Part shown: in pieces, positions 1-13,234 of the stretch
Position numbering within the stretch: the first letter of the stretch is position 1
How the letters are laid out: every line of letters begins with the position of its first letter
DNA from: Patiria miniata
Lineage: Eukaryota > Echinodermata > Asteroidea > Valvatida > Asterinidae
Assembly: GCF_015706575.1 (NCBI RefSeq)
Contig: NW_024037050.1
Coordinates: 2,852,001 to 2,916,000 of the forward strand
Direction: 5' to 3'
Length of the DNA stretch: 64,000 nt
Notes under the pieces: generated by a model
What the model was told of the DNA's origin: nothing
Seen by the model: only the letters and a program-made list of their open reading frames with translations
The model's database searches: none
Program-made: the position numbers and the translations under genes

Positions 1-189
1 CGTGAGTCGAGTCGAGTCTTCTGTTGAGGGACTTGAGTCGAGTCATTTGCTTGCAGTAACTCAAGTCATTTGCTCGCAGTGACTCAAGTCGAGTCATTTG
101 CTCGAAGTGACTCAAGTCAAGTCACTTGCTCGCAGTGACTTGAGTCGAGTCAATCACTCATTGGGACTCGAGTCAAGTTCGAGTCATTA
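1..189. repeat. Minisatellite of GAGTC-rich units, truncated by the window edge
   Basis: Imperfect tandem units of roughly 30 bp built from gagtcatttgctcg and cagtgactcaagtc run from the first base to about 189. Units differ by point changes and partial deletions. It probably continues upstream of the window. No coding potential is seen. Confidence 0.85.
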
Positions 190-577
190 TATCTCTGCCA
201 ACCCCCTCACACTCTGACTTAAAAAATTGAGTTTCCCCCATGCCGAAAATGGTGCAATCCCTTTCCACCCTTAATTTCGTCTAAAGCCGCTATTTCAAAT
301 TTTCCTCACCCATACGCAAATCCTGCTGTTGCTGATAACCTTTTTTTCCCATGCAAAGGAATGCTGCACAAGACTGACCCTAATCTTAAGATATCCGTTT
401 GCTCAGTCCTGGAAAGCGTTTTACTTGTTGTTCTTTTTGTTCTAATCCCGTGTATTTTCTTATCAAAGATTTTCAGAGGTATTTACTTTCTTACAAACTC
501 TCAGGAAAAAAATATTTTCTTTAAAAATTGAAATAACAAAAATCTGTCTTTGTGTGTTTGTTTGCATTTTCATCCAG

Positions 578-2659
<2,082 letters not shown>

Positions 2660-2855
2660 CCATGACAGTAATTGCAGATGAATACATGAGTCATTCATAA
2701 ATAATGGGATTATCCTGATATTTTTGTAACTGGCTCAGTCACAAGATGGAAAATATCCACCATTGCTCCATTTGTACTCCTTGCTTTTCTTTAATGTATT
2801 ATGTTTGTGCTTACCTCAAAACCTAAGTCTTGGGCATTTTGTCAAGAATTTCTAA

Positions 2856-3390
2856 AGGTAATAGACATTATTTGCAAACATCAAAAACAGAACTACAAAA
2901 TTATTATTAAATACCTTACTTGACTGTAAGTGAACAATAGTCTCAAGTATCCTGTGAAATCATGGCATCTGGTATGCTATCTTTTTCAAGAAAATTTGAA
3001 ATTTTGTATCAATTTCCAACGATGGTCGGCCGACCATCGCTGGAAAAAGAGTCGACCATCGTTGGAAAAAGAACTGACTTTTCAAATACTGCCCCCAATT
3101 TACCAAATTTAGTTAGTCCACATTTGGTTTGCAATCAGCCACACATCCGTGAAAGAGCGCAAACCAGCTAGTCTGGTTCCCTGACCTGGCAATGCCCCGA
3201 CGTCTATAAATTGCTCCATTTTGTCTGAAGTAGGGTCGGGAAACTAGACTACAAGAACAGCATTGTTTTCTTGGTTTTCCAGCATCTATAAACACACAAT
3301 TAACAGGGTCAGTGTAACAATATTTGCTATAAAATATTAAACCCTTTAATCCGTCCATTTCTAAAAATTACAGCAAAAGCAAATGTTGCA
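2856..3390. mobile_element. Foldback MITE, family 1, copy 2 (one flank decayed)
   Basis: Same family as 1140-1653 and 22953-23481. The left end is aggtaatagacattatttgc and the right end is agcaaatgttgcaatac. The centre has the palindromic core cgatggtcggccgaccatcg, and two gtctggttccctgac-like words are shared with the other copies. The TTAA flank has mutated to TCTA on the left. Confidence 0.65.
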
Positions 3391-3393
3391 ATA

Positions 3394-3556
3394 CAAATAT
3401 TGAGTGGCTTACAGTGAAATGGTAGCGAAAGTTATCGCAAGGTAAAATCTGGACTTTTCCATTTCACGAGGCGAAGCCGAGTGAACTGGAAATGTCCAGA
3501 TTTTACCAAGCGATAATATTCCTCCCATTTCACAATTTAAAGCCACTCAATATTTG
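3394..3556. mobile_element. Short foldback element (hairpin MITE)
   Basis: caaatattgagtggctt at the left is the inverse of aagccactcaatatttg at the right. Further inward, ggtaaaatctgga pairs with tccagattttacc. Almost all of the 163 bp can fold into one hairpin. Confidence 0.7.
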
Positions 3557-3782
3557 TTTTATATAATTGACATATAGATCCTTATCATTTGATATATTTG
3601 AACTTTTATTTCACTACAATATTGATGGGAAATATATTTCTCTCTTCCAAACCACCCCTTCACAAAAATATTTGAACCCCACTCTGTAGCGCTGGGTCTT
3701 TGGAACAATACGCAATGCTGAACGTGCACACCAGCATGCCTTTGCACACAAATACAGCGTCATGGAACAAGAATGATCCTAA

Positions 3783-4150
3783 GGCCCCCCCAAAAAAGTC
3801 TCCGGTTTCTGGTATGGAGCTTGCCCAAAAAGTGATGCGGCGAAGCGGCTTTTTTTTTTTTTTACCTGATTTTTTTGCTTCAAATGTGTGCTGATGACTG
3901 CAAATGGTGCCCGACTAAACTTAGTGCAAATATATGGGAGTCCAGAGAGGCCACATAAAGCTTATTCTCGACCATAACCCAATCTAAAAACACGTTAAAA
4001 TTGTGCAGCAGCAGGATTCCGGTCAAACCAGTGAGTTTGGCGGTTCTGAGACATCATCTTTCATTGAAAAAAAACTTTTTCATTTTGCCGACGCGCATGG
4101 CTACGGCGACGTGAGCACATACCGGAAACCGGAGACTTTTTTTTTTGGCC
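3783..4150. mobile_element. Foldback MITE with TAA flanks (PIF/Harbinger-like)
   Basis: An arm containing aaaaaagtctccggtttctg pairs with cggaaaccggagacttttt near 4120-4146. TAA stands on both sides (3780-3782 and 4151-4153). A 3-bp TWA-type duplication is the usual mark of PIF/Harbinger derivatives. Assignment rests on the ends only. Confidence 0.6.
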
Positions 4151-4380
4151 TAACTGTTCAATAGTATTTCCAATTCCCCATGGGCGGATAGTACTTTTTG
4201 AGACCCGGCGTGAATGGGAGTAATAACGAATGTCATGTGATGTGAGTTCCACCAATCAAGTGACAAGGATATGTATGTCGGTTATATAAACATGTATATT
4301 AGCTTTAAATTTTCAAGAATTGAAAAGTCATCAGTAAACCAGTGATACTTTTTGAATAAAATCTGGAGGTCCAGTCTTGT

Positions 4381-4565
4381 AAGCCGTTTTACGGATACTG
4401 CCATCTTTGTGGTCATGTGGAAATCTCGAGGGAACATTTCAAACAAATCAATCCCATCATGCCGTTGTATCCCGAGCATGATGGGACTTAAAAAGTATTT
4501 CTATTGAAATTCCCCCCGGAGTTTACCACATGACCACAAAGATGGTGGAATCCATGAAACGGCTT
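4381..4565. repeat. Short foldback repeat
   Basis: aagccgttttacgg... with ccatctttgtggtcatgtgg at 4381-4420 is the inverse of ccacatgaccacaaagatgg...aaacggctt ending at 4565. The arms are about 40 bp around a 105-bp loop. Confidence 0.6.
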
Positions 4566-4696
4566 ATGCAACATCGATATTGCAAAACCAGTCAGTGAGT
4601 TTCGGTAATTAGGTTTAAAAAATATCAATATTTGGATGTAAATCATGTAAATGATTCATATTGTGTTTTCCCTGTTATATCTTGAGCTTCTTAATA

Positions 4697-5183
4697 CAGG
4701 GGGAGTCAAAAATAGCGAAACCTAAATGTCGGGACCATTGTTTTAGTGAAGTTGTACATAAGGCACTTTCAAAATCTAGCACATGAAAGCCCAATTCATA
4801 AGCTTTCTTTTAGTACAAGATTCATTCAAATCAGTCATTTGCTTTTCAAGTTACAGAATTGTAAACACAGCCACCGTTTTGAAGTTCTGTCCACGGATCA
4901 CAAAACATGCATGCGTTCTTTCAGCAAAACAATTCACACACATCCCCATGTGATTTGTTATCGTTTTGCTGAAAGAACACTTACCTTCTTGTGATCCGTG
5001 GACAGAACTTTAAAATGGTGGTTGTGTTTAAAATCCCGTAACTTGAAAAGTGGATGAGTGATTTGAGTGATTCTTGTACTAAAAGAAAGCTTATGAATTG
5101 GGCTTTCGTATCGTAGATTTTGAAAGAACTTCACTAAAACAATGGTCCCGATATTTGGGTTTCGTTATTTTTGACTCGCCCTG
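4697..5183. mobile_element. TA-flanked foldback MITE (mariner/Tc1-type), copy A
   Basis: CAGGGGGAGTCAAAAATAGC at the left pairs with TTTTTGACTCGCCCTG at the right, with TA directly outside both ends. The 487-bp interior is almost fully self-complementary, including the pair tctgtccacggatcac and gtgatccgtggacaga. Related copies are at 46429-46903 and 62525-63173. Confidence 0.75.
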
Positions 5184-5837
5184 TATAACTTGAATTTAAA
5201 GTATTAAATTTGATAACTTGCCATCAATTTGAAAACCTATGATTTTTAATTTCTAGTAATAAGAACATTTTTCAGAGAAAAGCTTTTAAAAAAAGCCACA
5301 GCACCTTGTTTTGCTTTGTTTTCTCCTTAACTGTTATGTGAAGTTCAAACCTCGCTTCGTCAATTTCTTTGTTCAACTTTAAAAATTTGTTTTTGAATTG
5401 TGTGAAATAATACTTAATGAAACATTCTGGAACAGGAATGTTAGTCTTGAATAATTGGTTAATATGAACAAGCTGTATTAATCTCTTGGTTTTAATTGTT
5501 TGTGTTTGCGTGGTTTAAATTAAAAGCAACTCAGTTTGCACTAGTCAAAATTATGATGTACCAAATGCATTTTTCCATGCATTAAATATTTTGTTTGTCT
5601 GTTTGCCTTAAAATAAAGGAGTTTCTTTTTCTTTAAAGTGATCTTCGATGTTATCAGTGAGCTAATAAAAGGTGTCATATTACCAGTGTTGGTAAACGAA
5701 TTTCACATTGAAATACCTTTATACCTTTCTTTGTAGACCAATGCAGGCACGCTGTCAATTCTATCACGAAGGCCCCCTTCAATGGCAAAAGCATTGTACT
5801 AGCTATTGTCCTGATAATCTTTGACAGGGCAGTTGCT

Positions 5838-6185
5838 ACCTGGCTCGATCTTAAAAGCTGTAGCCGGTTGCAATGTGCCACTGTGCAACACCCCCCCCCC
5901 CCCCCCCCCCCCCTGTTATGCCACTGCCCTGAGGCGAGTAAAAATTTAATGGAAGAACAAAAAACCTATCCAAAAAACCTAGACCAAAGGTCTACATTCA
6001 AGAATTTTTTGCTGATGAACCCCCCCCCCCTGCGAAAAATCATCGATCCGCCCTGACGCCTGTTGTGATCCACGCTTTTGGCGGGTCGTTAATATTCATC
6101 ATCGGAAGTTTTGCAAGGTGTCAAAATGCCACTTATAAACAGACGAGCGGCGAGCCATCATCTGAATATCACGCTGCCTAGCTGC
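5838..6185 (+). repeat. Composite repeat, module A (left copy)
   Basis: This segment (cctggctcgatct, the C run at 5888-5912, the word ccactgccctgagg, gctgatgaaccccc, gttgtgatccacgctttt, and gcgagccatcatctgaatatc) reappears as reverse complement at 55930-56550. Together with module B (7275-8075) it forms an inverted partner of the 50.3-56.55 kb region. No gene is present. Confidence 0.7.
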
Positions 6186-6340
6186 TGGGGCGTGGCCCAC
6201 AGGGCTTCCCTCACTTGCTAAATAGTCACTCTAGCCGTGGTCATAAAGCGTTCGTCATTATTCGTCCGTACGCCGGAACATTCGGAGGAAGTAAAAGTCG
6301 TAACATGGTTTCCGTAGGTGAACCTGCGGAAGGATTATTA
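6186..6340 (+). pseudogene. Truncated 18S rRNA 3'-end fragment
   Basis: Bases 6285-6340 match the universal 18S 3' terminus (gaggaagtaaaagtcgtaac, then tttccgtaggtgaacctgcg, then gaaggattatta). The upstream 100 bp hold only scraps of earlier 18S (ctaaatagt, ggtcataaagcg) with large deletions between them. It is therefore an rDNA-derived fragment, not a working rRNA gene. Confidence 0.75.
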
Positions 6341-6640
6341 CCGATCAAAGAGAAAGAAAACCCGGCCGTCCAAGGGGCCGAGGTTTGGTTGTCCCCGGCC
6401 GGCCCCCTCTCCAGTGGGGCCAGCCGTGCTGTCTTCCGGGTGTAGGCGGGAGTGTCCAACGCCAGGGTTTTGGAAGCGCTGCCGAGTGCCGCACCAGTGC
6501 CCCGCATGGGGGAGACAGCGCGGCCGGAGCGGGTCGCCCACAGAACTCTGGGCCCGGGGATGCCCGGGCTAGGTCTCGAATGGACCACGAGGATCGGTTT
6601 ATCTGCGCCGACTGCCGCGTCGGACCGCGGCCCCGCACAG
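6341..6640 (+). pseudogene. GC-rich ITS1-like continuation of the rDNA fragment
   Basis: The sequence turns sharply GC-rich exactly where ITS1 should begin after the 18S end and stays so for about 300 bp, unlike its AT-rich surroundings. No 5.8S start is seen before the homopolymer tract at 6650-6692. ITS1 diverges too fast for me to confirm it by eye. Confidence 0.5.
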
Positions 6641-6649
6641 GCGCCCCTC

Positions 6650-6832
6650 CGCCCCCCCCCATAAACCCAATTCTGCCGGGGGGGGGGGGGGGGCTCAGAC
6701 CCGTCAGATTCAGGCCCGTCGGACGCACAATAACGCTGCAGATTAGCTTTACTGTGCTTTGTAAGAGCAGGGGAGGGGTTCGAACCCCCCTAAAAAAAAC
6801 ACCCAAAAACAAAAACAACTCTGGATCCGCGC
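6650..6832. mobile_element. Small MITE fragment with GGATCCGCGCCT end
   Basis: C and G runs, then aggcccgtcgga, and an end reading ctggatccgcgcctac that follows gaggggttcgaacccccct. The reverse complement resembles the left end of the element at 50226-50375 (caggcgcggatgcagaggg). Related ends occur near 8008 and 42180. Confidence 0.45.
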
Positions 6833-7274
6833 CTACATGTCAATGACAGTTAATTCTATTAAGCCCAATTTAATGGCATTTTAGAATAAAATTAAATCCT
6901 TAATGTACATTCTTGTGTTCCACTTGACTTTATTTTTCAATTTTGTATTTCCAGTTTTAAGGGTGAGGGGCTTTGTTTTTTTCGTTTTTCCTATTTTGCG
7001 AATTACTATATTCAGTTAGGAATTTTCACAATATTTAAGAAACGTTATTGGAAAGATGTATATTGTATAAGCCTATGGCGTTTCTTACGTCAATTGGAAA
7101 TTGCGCCATTAATAATAGTAGTCATATTGATCGAACGAAACTTAATTTGATTATAGTCCATTATTAAATATTCATTAATTTATGACAGAGACCTTTGTTT
7201 CGTTTTTAATACTACCGGAGACCTGTCGAGCAGATGTAAATATCAAACTAAACCAAAGCAAAAATAAATACAGG

Positions 7275-8075
7275 CTAAAAAAAAATCAAAAAGTTCTGTG
7301 CTAGCCAAGCATTCAGGGATATCGGACTGAGCCATAACAATGCCCCAGCCAACCCCTCAGGGCTCTTCCGGGATCTCGGCGTTCCCGGCCAATACACACC
7401 TCCTTCCCTGTCCATCCATGTAACCCGAGGGCCAGGCACCATGTAAAAGCAAAGAGCTAAGGGAGGAACAGGGCGGCACCCTAAGCCCTGATCCTCCGAG
7501 TGGACCACATGCCCTGAACCTATACGCAGGCGCCAACCTGGACTTCACAGACAGTCTCAGCAGCAGTGCTTACCGATTAAGCTAAGGTACTGTTGGTGAT
7601 TTACGATGGGAAATGAAACATCTTATAATGACCGAATGCGTTCGTTAAAAAGCAAAAAAAGACACCGAACCGGGATTCGAACCCGGGCTTCGCGATTCGT
7701 AGACGACGAATCTAATTAGATTCGTACCACTACGCCATTCGGCTTCCTTAGAATTCTGCTCAATAATGATTTGTCTGAATAGGCGGAGAAACATTGAGCA
7801 CGGCATCTGTTTTATCTAGCTCCATGGACGAACAGAAGTTGATACTTCGGGCAGCAATAAGCCAACTGTTTTCATTTGTTATGTTTGGAAAAATATATAC
7901 GGCAGCTTCGTTAGTCGTAGGCCTATACGTGTGCTAAACCTACGTATCGTTACACAACAATGAACACCGTGATTTGTAGGCTTTTTTGAAAAGGCATCAT
8001 GTGCGTTCAGGGGCGGACCCGGAATTTTTGCGGGGGAGGGGGGCAGGCCCGTCAGATGTTCATATCCGATTGTTG
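7275..8075 (-). repeat. Composite repeat, module B (left copy) with tRNA-like units
   Basis: The reverse complement matches 50330-51113 almost continuously. It contains a tRNA-like unit (7661-7746), a second box-A-like stretch (cttagcttaatcggtaagc), the word catgtggtccactcggagga, and ends in a T-rich tail (A-rich at 7279-7292 on this strand). The far end carries a ggggcggacccgg MITE end near 8008, into which the LINE beginning near 8080 appears to be inserted. Confidence 0.75.
7661..7746 (-). other. tRNA-like Pol III module (not a clear functional tRNA)
   Basis: On the minus strand there is a box A (TGGCGTAGTGG), a perfect box B (GGTTCGAATCC), acceptor-like ends (GAAGCCGAA and TTCGGTGTC) and a run of seven T directly after. 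The anticodon region is an odd palindrome (CGAATCTAATTAGATTCG), so no trustworthy anticodon can be read. The sister copy at 50654-50726 differs in that region. It is better read as the Pol III promoter of a repeat than as a tRNA gene. Confidence 0.55.
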
Positions 8076-8127
8076 CGGACAGGCAAGGGTAAAAAGACCC
8101 TTCACAATCAACCAACCAGTCTTAACC

Positions 8128-9079
8128 ATTACATAATCCTCCGCTCATTTATGCAATACAAGAAAGCCGACTTCTCACATTTGGAGACACTTTTACATCT
8201 TGCACCATGGACTGCATTCATGAAGGACAGTGATCCCACGGAGTCATGGGAGGGGTTCATGGACATACTGGATGCAGCAATTCGAGACAGCATCCCCAGG
8301 AAGACATGTAATCGTCGCATGTCCCCATGGATAACACCTGCACTGAAACGCCTCATCAAACAGAAACAAAAGCTCTTCGTCAAGGCCAAATCGAACGGTG
8401 ACAGCAGTGACTGGAACAGGTATAAACTTATCCGTAATGAGGTGAAAAACAAAACTAAGAAGGAGTACTGGAAATACATCAATGACTTGTTTGCCCTGCC
8501 GGACAACAAACGTAGCTTTTGGAGCTTTGTTAAGGACCAAAGGAAATCCAAATGCCCACCTGCGTTCAGGACAGCCGAGACACAGCTCCACAAGCCTGCC
8601 GATATTACATAATCCTCCGCTCATTTATGCAATACAAGAAAGCCGACTTCTCACATTTGGAGACACTTTTACATCTTGCACCATGGACTGCATTCATGAA
8701 GGACAGTGATCCCACGGAGTCATGGGAGGGGTTCATGGACATACTGGATGCAGCAATTCGAGACAGCATCCCCAGGAAGACATGTAATCGTCGCATGTCC
8801 CCATGGATAACACCTGCACTGAAACGCCTCATCAAACAGAAACAAAAGCTCTTCGTCAAGGCCAAATCGAACGGTGACAGCAGTGACTGGAACAGGTATA
8901 AACTTATCCGTAATGAGGTGAAAAACAAAACTAAGAAGGAGTACTGGAAATACATCAATGACTTGTTTGCCCTGCCGGACAACAAACGTAGCTTTTGGAG
9001 CTTTGTTAAGGACCAAAGGAAATCCAAATGCCCACCTGCGTTCAGGACAGCCGAGACACAGCTCCACAAGCCTGCCGAT
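8128..9079. repeat. 476-bp direct tandem duplication inside the LINE
   Basis: 8128-8603 and 8604-9079 appear identical by eye, both running from attacataatcctccgctc to cacaagcctgccgat. 476 is not a multiple of three, so the first copy cannot be read in frame into the second. Confidence 0.9.
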
Positions 9080-10717
9080 ATTTGTCATGCATTCAACAAG
9101 TTCTTCACCTCTGTCCATACTCCAACAGGGGTTCCTGCAGAGACCCCACCGTCTTGTGACTTCCCAATTCCAGAGATTCACCCCACAACAGTGAACCTTG
9201 GCTGGCTTGTTAAGTCGCTGTCCAACTTAAATCCTCATAAAGCACCAGGTCACGACGCTATACCACCAAGGATTTTAAAAGCGACTGCATCATCAATTGC
9301 TCCGCCTCTGATGCGATTGATGAACTCATCCCTAACTACTGGCGTTGTCCCAGCAGATTGGAAACTCTCACAAATAACTCCGGTTTTCAAGTCTGGCAGT
9401 CGTACCGATATCAAGAATTACCGTCCAGTAGCGTTGACATCAATCATCTGCAAGTTGTTGGAGAGGGCTGTCGCTGACAACATCAACGACCATGTAACAT
9501 CACTCTGCCTCGGCAACCCCCAGCAACATGGTTTCACTGCCTCCAAATCATGTGTCACCCAGCTTGCAAACACAATCCATGATTGGGCAACTATCTTGGA
9601 TAAACCGCACCCTCCTCGACTCGATGTAATTTTCCTCGATTTCAGTAAGGCTTTCGATGTTATGCCTCACCATATGGTACTTAACAAACTTGCCAGCAAC
9701 TTCAATATTCGTGGATCGACATGGACCTGGATAAAGTCCTTTCTAATAGGTCGTCAACAACGAGTTGCGTATCGGGGATGCTTCTCCGAGTGGGCACCAG
9801 TTACTTCAGGTGTTCCTCAGGGCAGTGTTCTTGGCCCCCTCCTGTTTAATTTGTTTATTAATGACATTTCTCATGACTTATCCACAAACTGTGCACTCTT
9901 TGCGGATGATACACTCCTCTATCAGCCAATCCACTCACCCCAAGATGAACTCGCCCTCCAGTCGGACCTGACTGCACTTGAACAATGGAGCAATCTCAAT
10001 GGTATGCAGCTGAATATCAAGAAAACCAAGGTCATGCACATATCCAGATCCCGGAAACCAGCAGTTCTTCCAAGTTACATTCTTCACGGTCAATCGCTCA
10101 ATGTTACACCTACATTCAAATATCTTGGGGTAATCATCAACGACTCACTGAACTGGAACGATCACGTCGATGCCACTGTCTCAAAGGCCAATAAGACATT
10201 AGGCTTTATCTGGCATATTGCGGGTGGTGCTTCGACCAAGGCTTTGACATCCCTCTATCGTTCACTTGTTTTGCCCGTACTGGAATACGGGTTGCCAGCT
10301 TGGTCCCCATACACAGCATCCAATGCAGCCAAACTTGAGAGAGTGCAGAGAAGGGCAAGTAGAATGTGCCTCAAACAGCCCAAAGGTGCAATGTCATATG
10401 AAGACAGATTGCATGCTTTGAATTGGATGACTCTAGATACACGTAGACAGAAGCACATAGTTTCCTTCACAGTTAAAGTCCTGTTTAACTTAGTTGACTG
10501 CCAGTCAGTGAAGGCCAACACAGTAGTGAACACTCGTCACCAGGATTGTCTCACATTTAGTCACCACTATGCTAGAACTCAAACCCTGAAAAACACACCT
10601 AGTCATGTCTTCCCCCGAATCTGGAGTAGTTTGCCATCGCATGTAAGGGACTCTCTATTAATTGATTCATTCACACTGTTTAACACCCGATTATCCGCCC
10701 ATTATTATGAGTGTTAA
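8552..10717 (+). CDS. LINE reverse transcriptase ORF (5' part lost or rearranged)
   Basis: The frame encodes 721 residues, of which the region from about residue 19 (second duplicate, YIILRSFMQYKKADF) on is LINE-like. RT motifs in order are FLDFSKAFD near residue 363, GVPQGSVLGPLL near 420 and the catalytic FADD box (LFADDTLLY) near 450. The thumb/C-terminal region has RRASRMCLKQPKG and a terminal FPRIWSSLP motif. The RT portion is intact with no stop, so the copy is young, but the endonuclease is missing and the upstream duplication shifts the frame. It probably cannot mobilise itself. The first 18 residues come from the other frame of the duplicate and are not original LINE sequence. Confidence 0.85.
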   Translation: MPTCVQDSRDTAPQACRYYIILRSFMQYKKADFSHLETLLHLAPWTAFMKDSDPTESWEGFMDILDAAIRDSIPRKTCNRRMSPWITPALKRLIKQKQKLFVKAKSNGDSSDWNRYKLIRNEVKNKTKKEYWKYINDLFALPDNKRSFWSFVKDQRKSKCPPAFRTAETQLHKPADICHAFNKFFTSVHTPTGVPAETPPSCDFPIPEIHPTTVNLGWLVKSLSNLNPHKAPGHDAIPPRILKATASSIAPPLMRLMNSSLTTGVVPADWKLSQITPVFKSGSRTDIKNYRPVALTSIICKLLERAVADNINDHVTSLCLGNPQQHGFTASKSCVTQLANTIHDWATILDKPHPPRLDVIFLDFSKAFDVMPHHMVLNKLASNFNIRGSTWTWIKSFLIGRQQRVAYRGCFSEWAPVTSGVPQGSVLGPLLFNLFINDISHDLSTNCALFADDTLLYQPIHSPQDELALQSDLTALEQWSNLNGMQLNIKKTKVMHISRSRKPAVLPSYILHGQSLNVTPTFKYLGVIINDSLNWNDHVDATVSKANKTLGFIWHIAGGASTKALTSLYRSLVLPVLEYGLPAWSPYTASNAAKLERVQRRASRMCLKQPKGAMSYEDRLHALNWMTLDTRRQKHIVSFTVKVLFNLVDCQSVKANTVVNTRHQDCLTFSHHYARTQTLKNTPSHVFPRIWSSLPSHVRDSLLIDSFTLFNTRLSAHYYEC

Positions 10718-11716
10718 AACCTTGAGCTGGAAATAGGCCCCCCCAAGTGTTTAACTCTTTTGATCAACTTTAATCTTTTTAAAGTAATTTCATGTGTATA
10801 TTTTTCCACTGTAAACTGCCATCATTCTTTTATTTCATTGTTATTTTATTTTATATTATTTTCCTCTTTTGTGGTTAAGTTTATTTATTCATTTATTTAT
10901 GTCTGAAATAATGTTGGTTTTCAGGCCTATTTTTCCGGTTGCTTATCATTTATTATTACTTGTATTTATTTTGTTATTGATACTTTTGTTGTTGCTTTTC
11001 TTGTTCATTGGATGGATATTTTTTTTTGACGTAGTTTTTCTCGCATGTCAACTGTATTTTTTACTTTTCTCTATCAGGTTTTTATTGCTTATTATTTATT
11101 TTTTATTTTTTATTTCATTTTAAATTATTTTGTTTACTGTATCAATCTTTCGTTCTGTGTTTTTATGTTGTTGTGTGGTAGTTGTTGTCTTGTCTTGTCT
11201 TGTCTTGTTTGTTTGTTTGTTTTTTGTTTTGTTTCGTCTTGTTTTGTTTTGTTTTGTCTTGTCTTGTCTTGTCTCTAGAGACTTGTTTTGTTACATTTTG
11301 TTAAGTCTTATCCTGTCTTGTTTTGTTTCTTTGTTTATTGGGGTGTTTGTTTGTTTGTTAGTTTTGTTTTGGCTTGTTTGTCTGTTTTTTCCCAGTCTTG
11401 TATAATCTGCAGTTGTTAGGTTTTTATGCCAGCTATTCTTGCCTATGAGAAAACTGTTGTAACTGTTAATCTTTTAAATCTAATTATCTTTGTTAGTATT
11501 ATTTTTAAGGCGGTCTTATTTTTCATTGAATTTTATACCTAATTTTTAATATATTTTGTATGTTACATGTACCATTCAAGTTAGGATTGACAGGCTTTCG
11601 AGTCACAGTGTTTTATTATACTTTTGTCAATCCTGGCCAGCTTGGATTGGATTGTTTTTGTTTAGTTTTGTTTACTGTTGTGAATTGCTTGTTGTACCTT
11701 GTAATTTGGCCGAATA

Positions 11717-11752
<36 letters not shown>
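10718..11752 (+). repeat. LINE 3' UTR with TTTTG/TCTTG low-complexity and (AAT)n tail
   Basis: T-rich sequence with repeated ttttgtcttgtcttg words (about 11180-11400), then ordinary sequence, then (aat)n at 11715-11752. Open frames here are low-complexity Phe/Leu/Cys artefacts. Confidence 0.7.
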
Positions 11753-11754
<2 letters not shown>

Positions 11755-13100
11755 ATGTAGATGGTCTCACCAGCGTCGTAATAAGTGAGGGGCGGGGGTC
11801 CTTGGCCAATTACTCAAAAACGCCCCCCCTCCGCCCGAGGCATGTGGCCGCCTCCCCCTCCTCATCTCTCACCCGCTTAGAATTTTTGGAAGTCAAAATG
11901 ACCTTGCTGATGATGATAATCTATTGAGTGCCCCCGCCCCTTCATAAAAGAGTTCCCCTTAATCCTACCCCCCCCCCCGCAAATCGGACCCCATTTTCTC
12001 TATGATCGCGGTAAATTACATTGACGATCCATCCAGCCTCATCTTAATTTCCCCGAATCACATCCCCGAGTCAAATTTCCAAGAGGAAGGCCTAGCCTGT
12101 GGGCTGTGAGAAATGATAAAGGAGTGTCATGATTTTTCCCCATTATATTTATAGTACAAAATAACCGAAAAAAATACTTATGTTGTGACATCGGAATGCC
12201 CTACGTGGGCCGGAACAAATACCTGATACGTCGATTGAATGGCTTTGTTATAATGATCATTCGCAGTCACGGTTACCGGCCAATGAAAACAAAACATGTC
12301 ACCGGTTATAAATTCCCTGTGAATTATTCTATCTGGCTACCGTCATTTAGAAGAAACCAAGTAATACGGGATTTCCAACGATCATTGTTGACTGATTTTT
12401 GGAAATACGGAGTGTATGGAGGAAGTCGTGTTACGGTGGTGATCAAAAGGTTGTGCACCGTTTTTCTCGAATTGTGTAATATTTTCTTATAGTGGAACTT
12501 CAACAGGGTATAGGTTTTGAACATTCCTTTTTGGAATTTTAGTGGTATTATTATTGGAAAAGAACAAAATGCATGATAAGCAAAAGATCCTATATGCCTT
12601 TAACAAGGAACTTGAACAAAAATGTAAACTTCACTCCCCGTCTAAAATTAAAATGTGGAGCCTTCTTAATTCGTAAGAAATTGAGGCTTTGCATGGTGGA
12701 GATACTAAAGAATGAAAGGTTTGCGAAAACACCATGTGGAAATAATTTCTCAAACTAAGAGAATGGTTCTGAATAGAACCAGAGGTATAAACTCTGGTTC
12801 TTTTTAGAACAATTATCTTACACTCGGAAAGTTAATTCGATCAGGTATGCGTTTTCTCATCAACTTCAGCTGCAGCATAATTTATCGCATGACGTTACCT
12901 AAAACTAAAAAAGACAGGTAACCAAACATGAAATGCAGCATATTTATAGATTTGAAAATGCATGCTGTTTTGCTAGACAGTCAGATTTCTACGAAAAATA
13001 TGTTTTTAGTGTTTCTTTGTTCCACCTGGAAATTCAGTGCGTGTATGTGACGTACATTGACATGTGCACGCATGTTTTGTGTGCTTGTTTTTTCCGTCCG
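11753..13100. other. Intergenic stretch before TOP1
   Basis: It begins with C/G-rich low-complexity sequence (11780-12000, including a run of C at 11970-11979). A short hairpin made of agaaccagag and ctctggttct lies at 12776-12802. I see no convincing gene. Confidence 0.5.
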
Positions 13101-13234
13101 GAGACTAAGTTGGAACATCCGGGAGCTCTGTCTACGACGCCTGCGCAGTTGCGTGAAATTGGCACTCTGACGATTTGGGCCATTTTTCTCTCCGCCATAT
13201 TTCGGACAAAGACTTGGACAGACATCCACCGAAA

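Larger units (their letters stand above)
8080..11752 (+). mobile_element. 5'-truncated CR1/L2-like LINE with internal 476-bp duplication
   Basis: The element has a reverse-transcriptase ORF, a long T/G-rich 3' region and a 3' tail of about 12 AAT repeats (11715-11752). The apurinic endonuclease domain is absent, as in common 5'-truncated insertions. It lies inside a MITE end of the composite repeat, whose unbroken counterpart is at 50226-50375. Clade assignment (jockey/CR1/L2 group) comes from the RT motifs and the simple-repeat tail and is approximate. Confidence 0.8.

Noticed and set aside
6385..6846. Overlapping long frames on both strands in the GC-rich block
   Set aside because: The region is rDNA spacer-like and GC-rich, which lowers stop frequency; no protein-like pattern.
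7275..7508. Minus-strand frame in module B
   Set aside because: The second copy of the repeat at 50.9 kb does not keep the same frame; shadow of a non-coding repeat.
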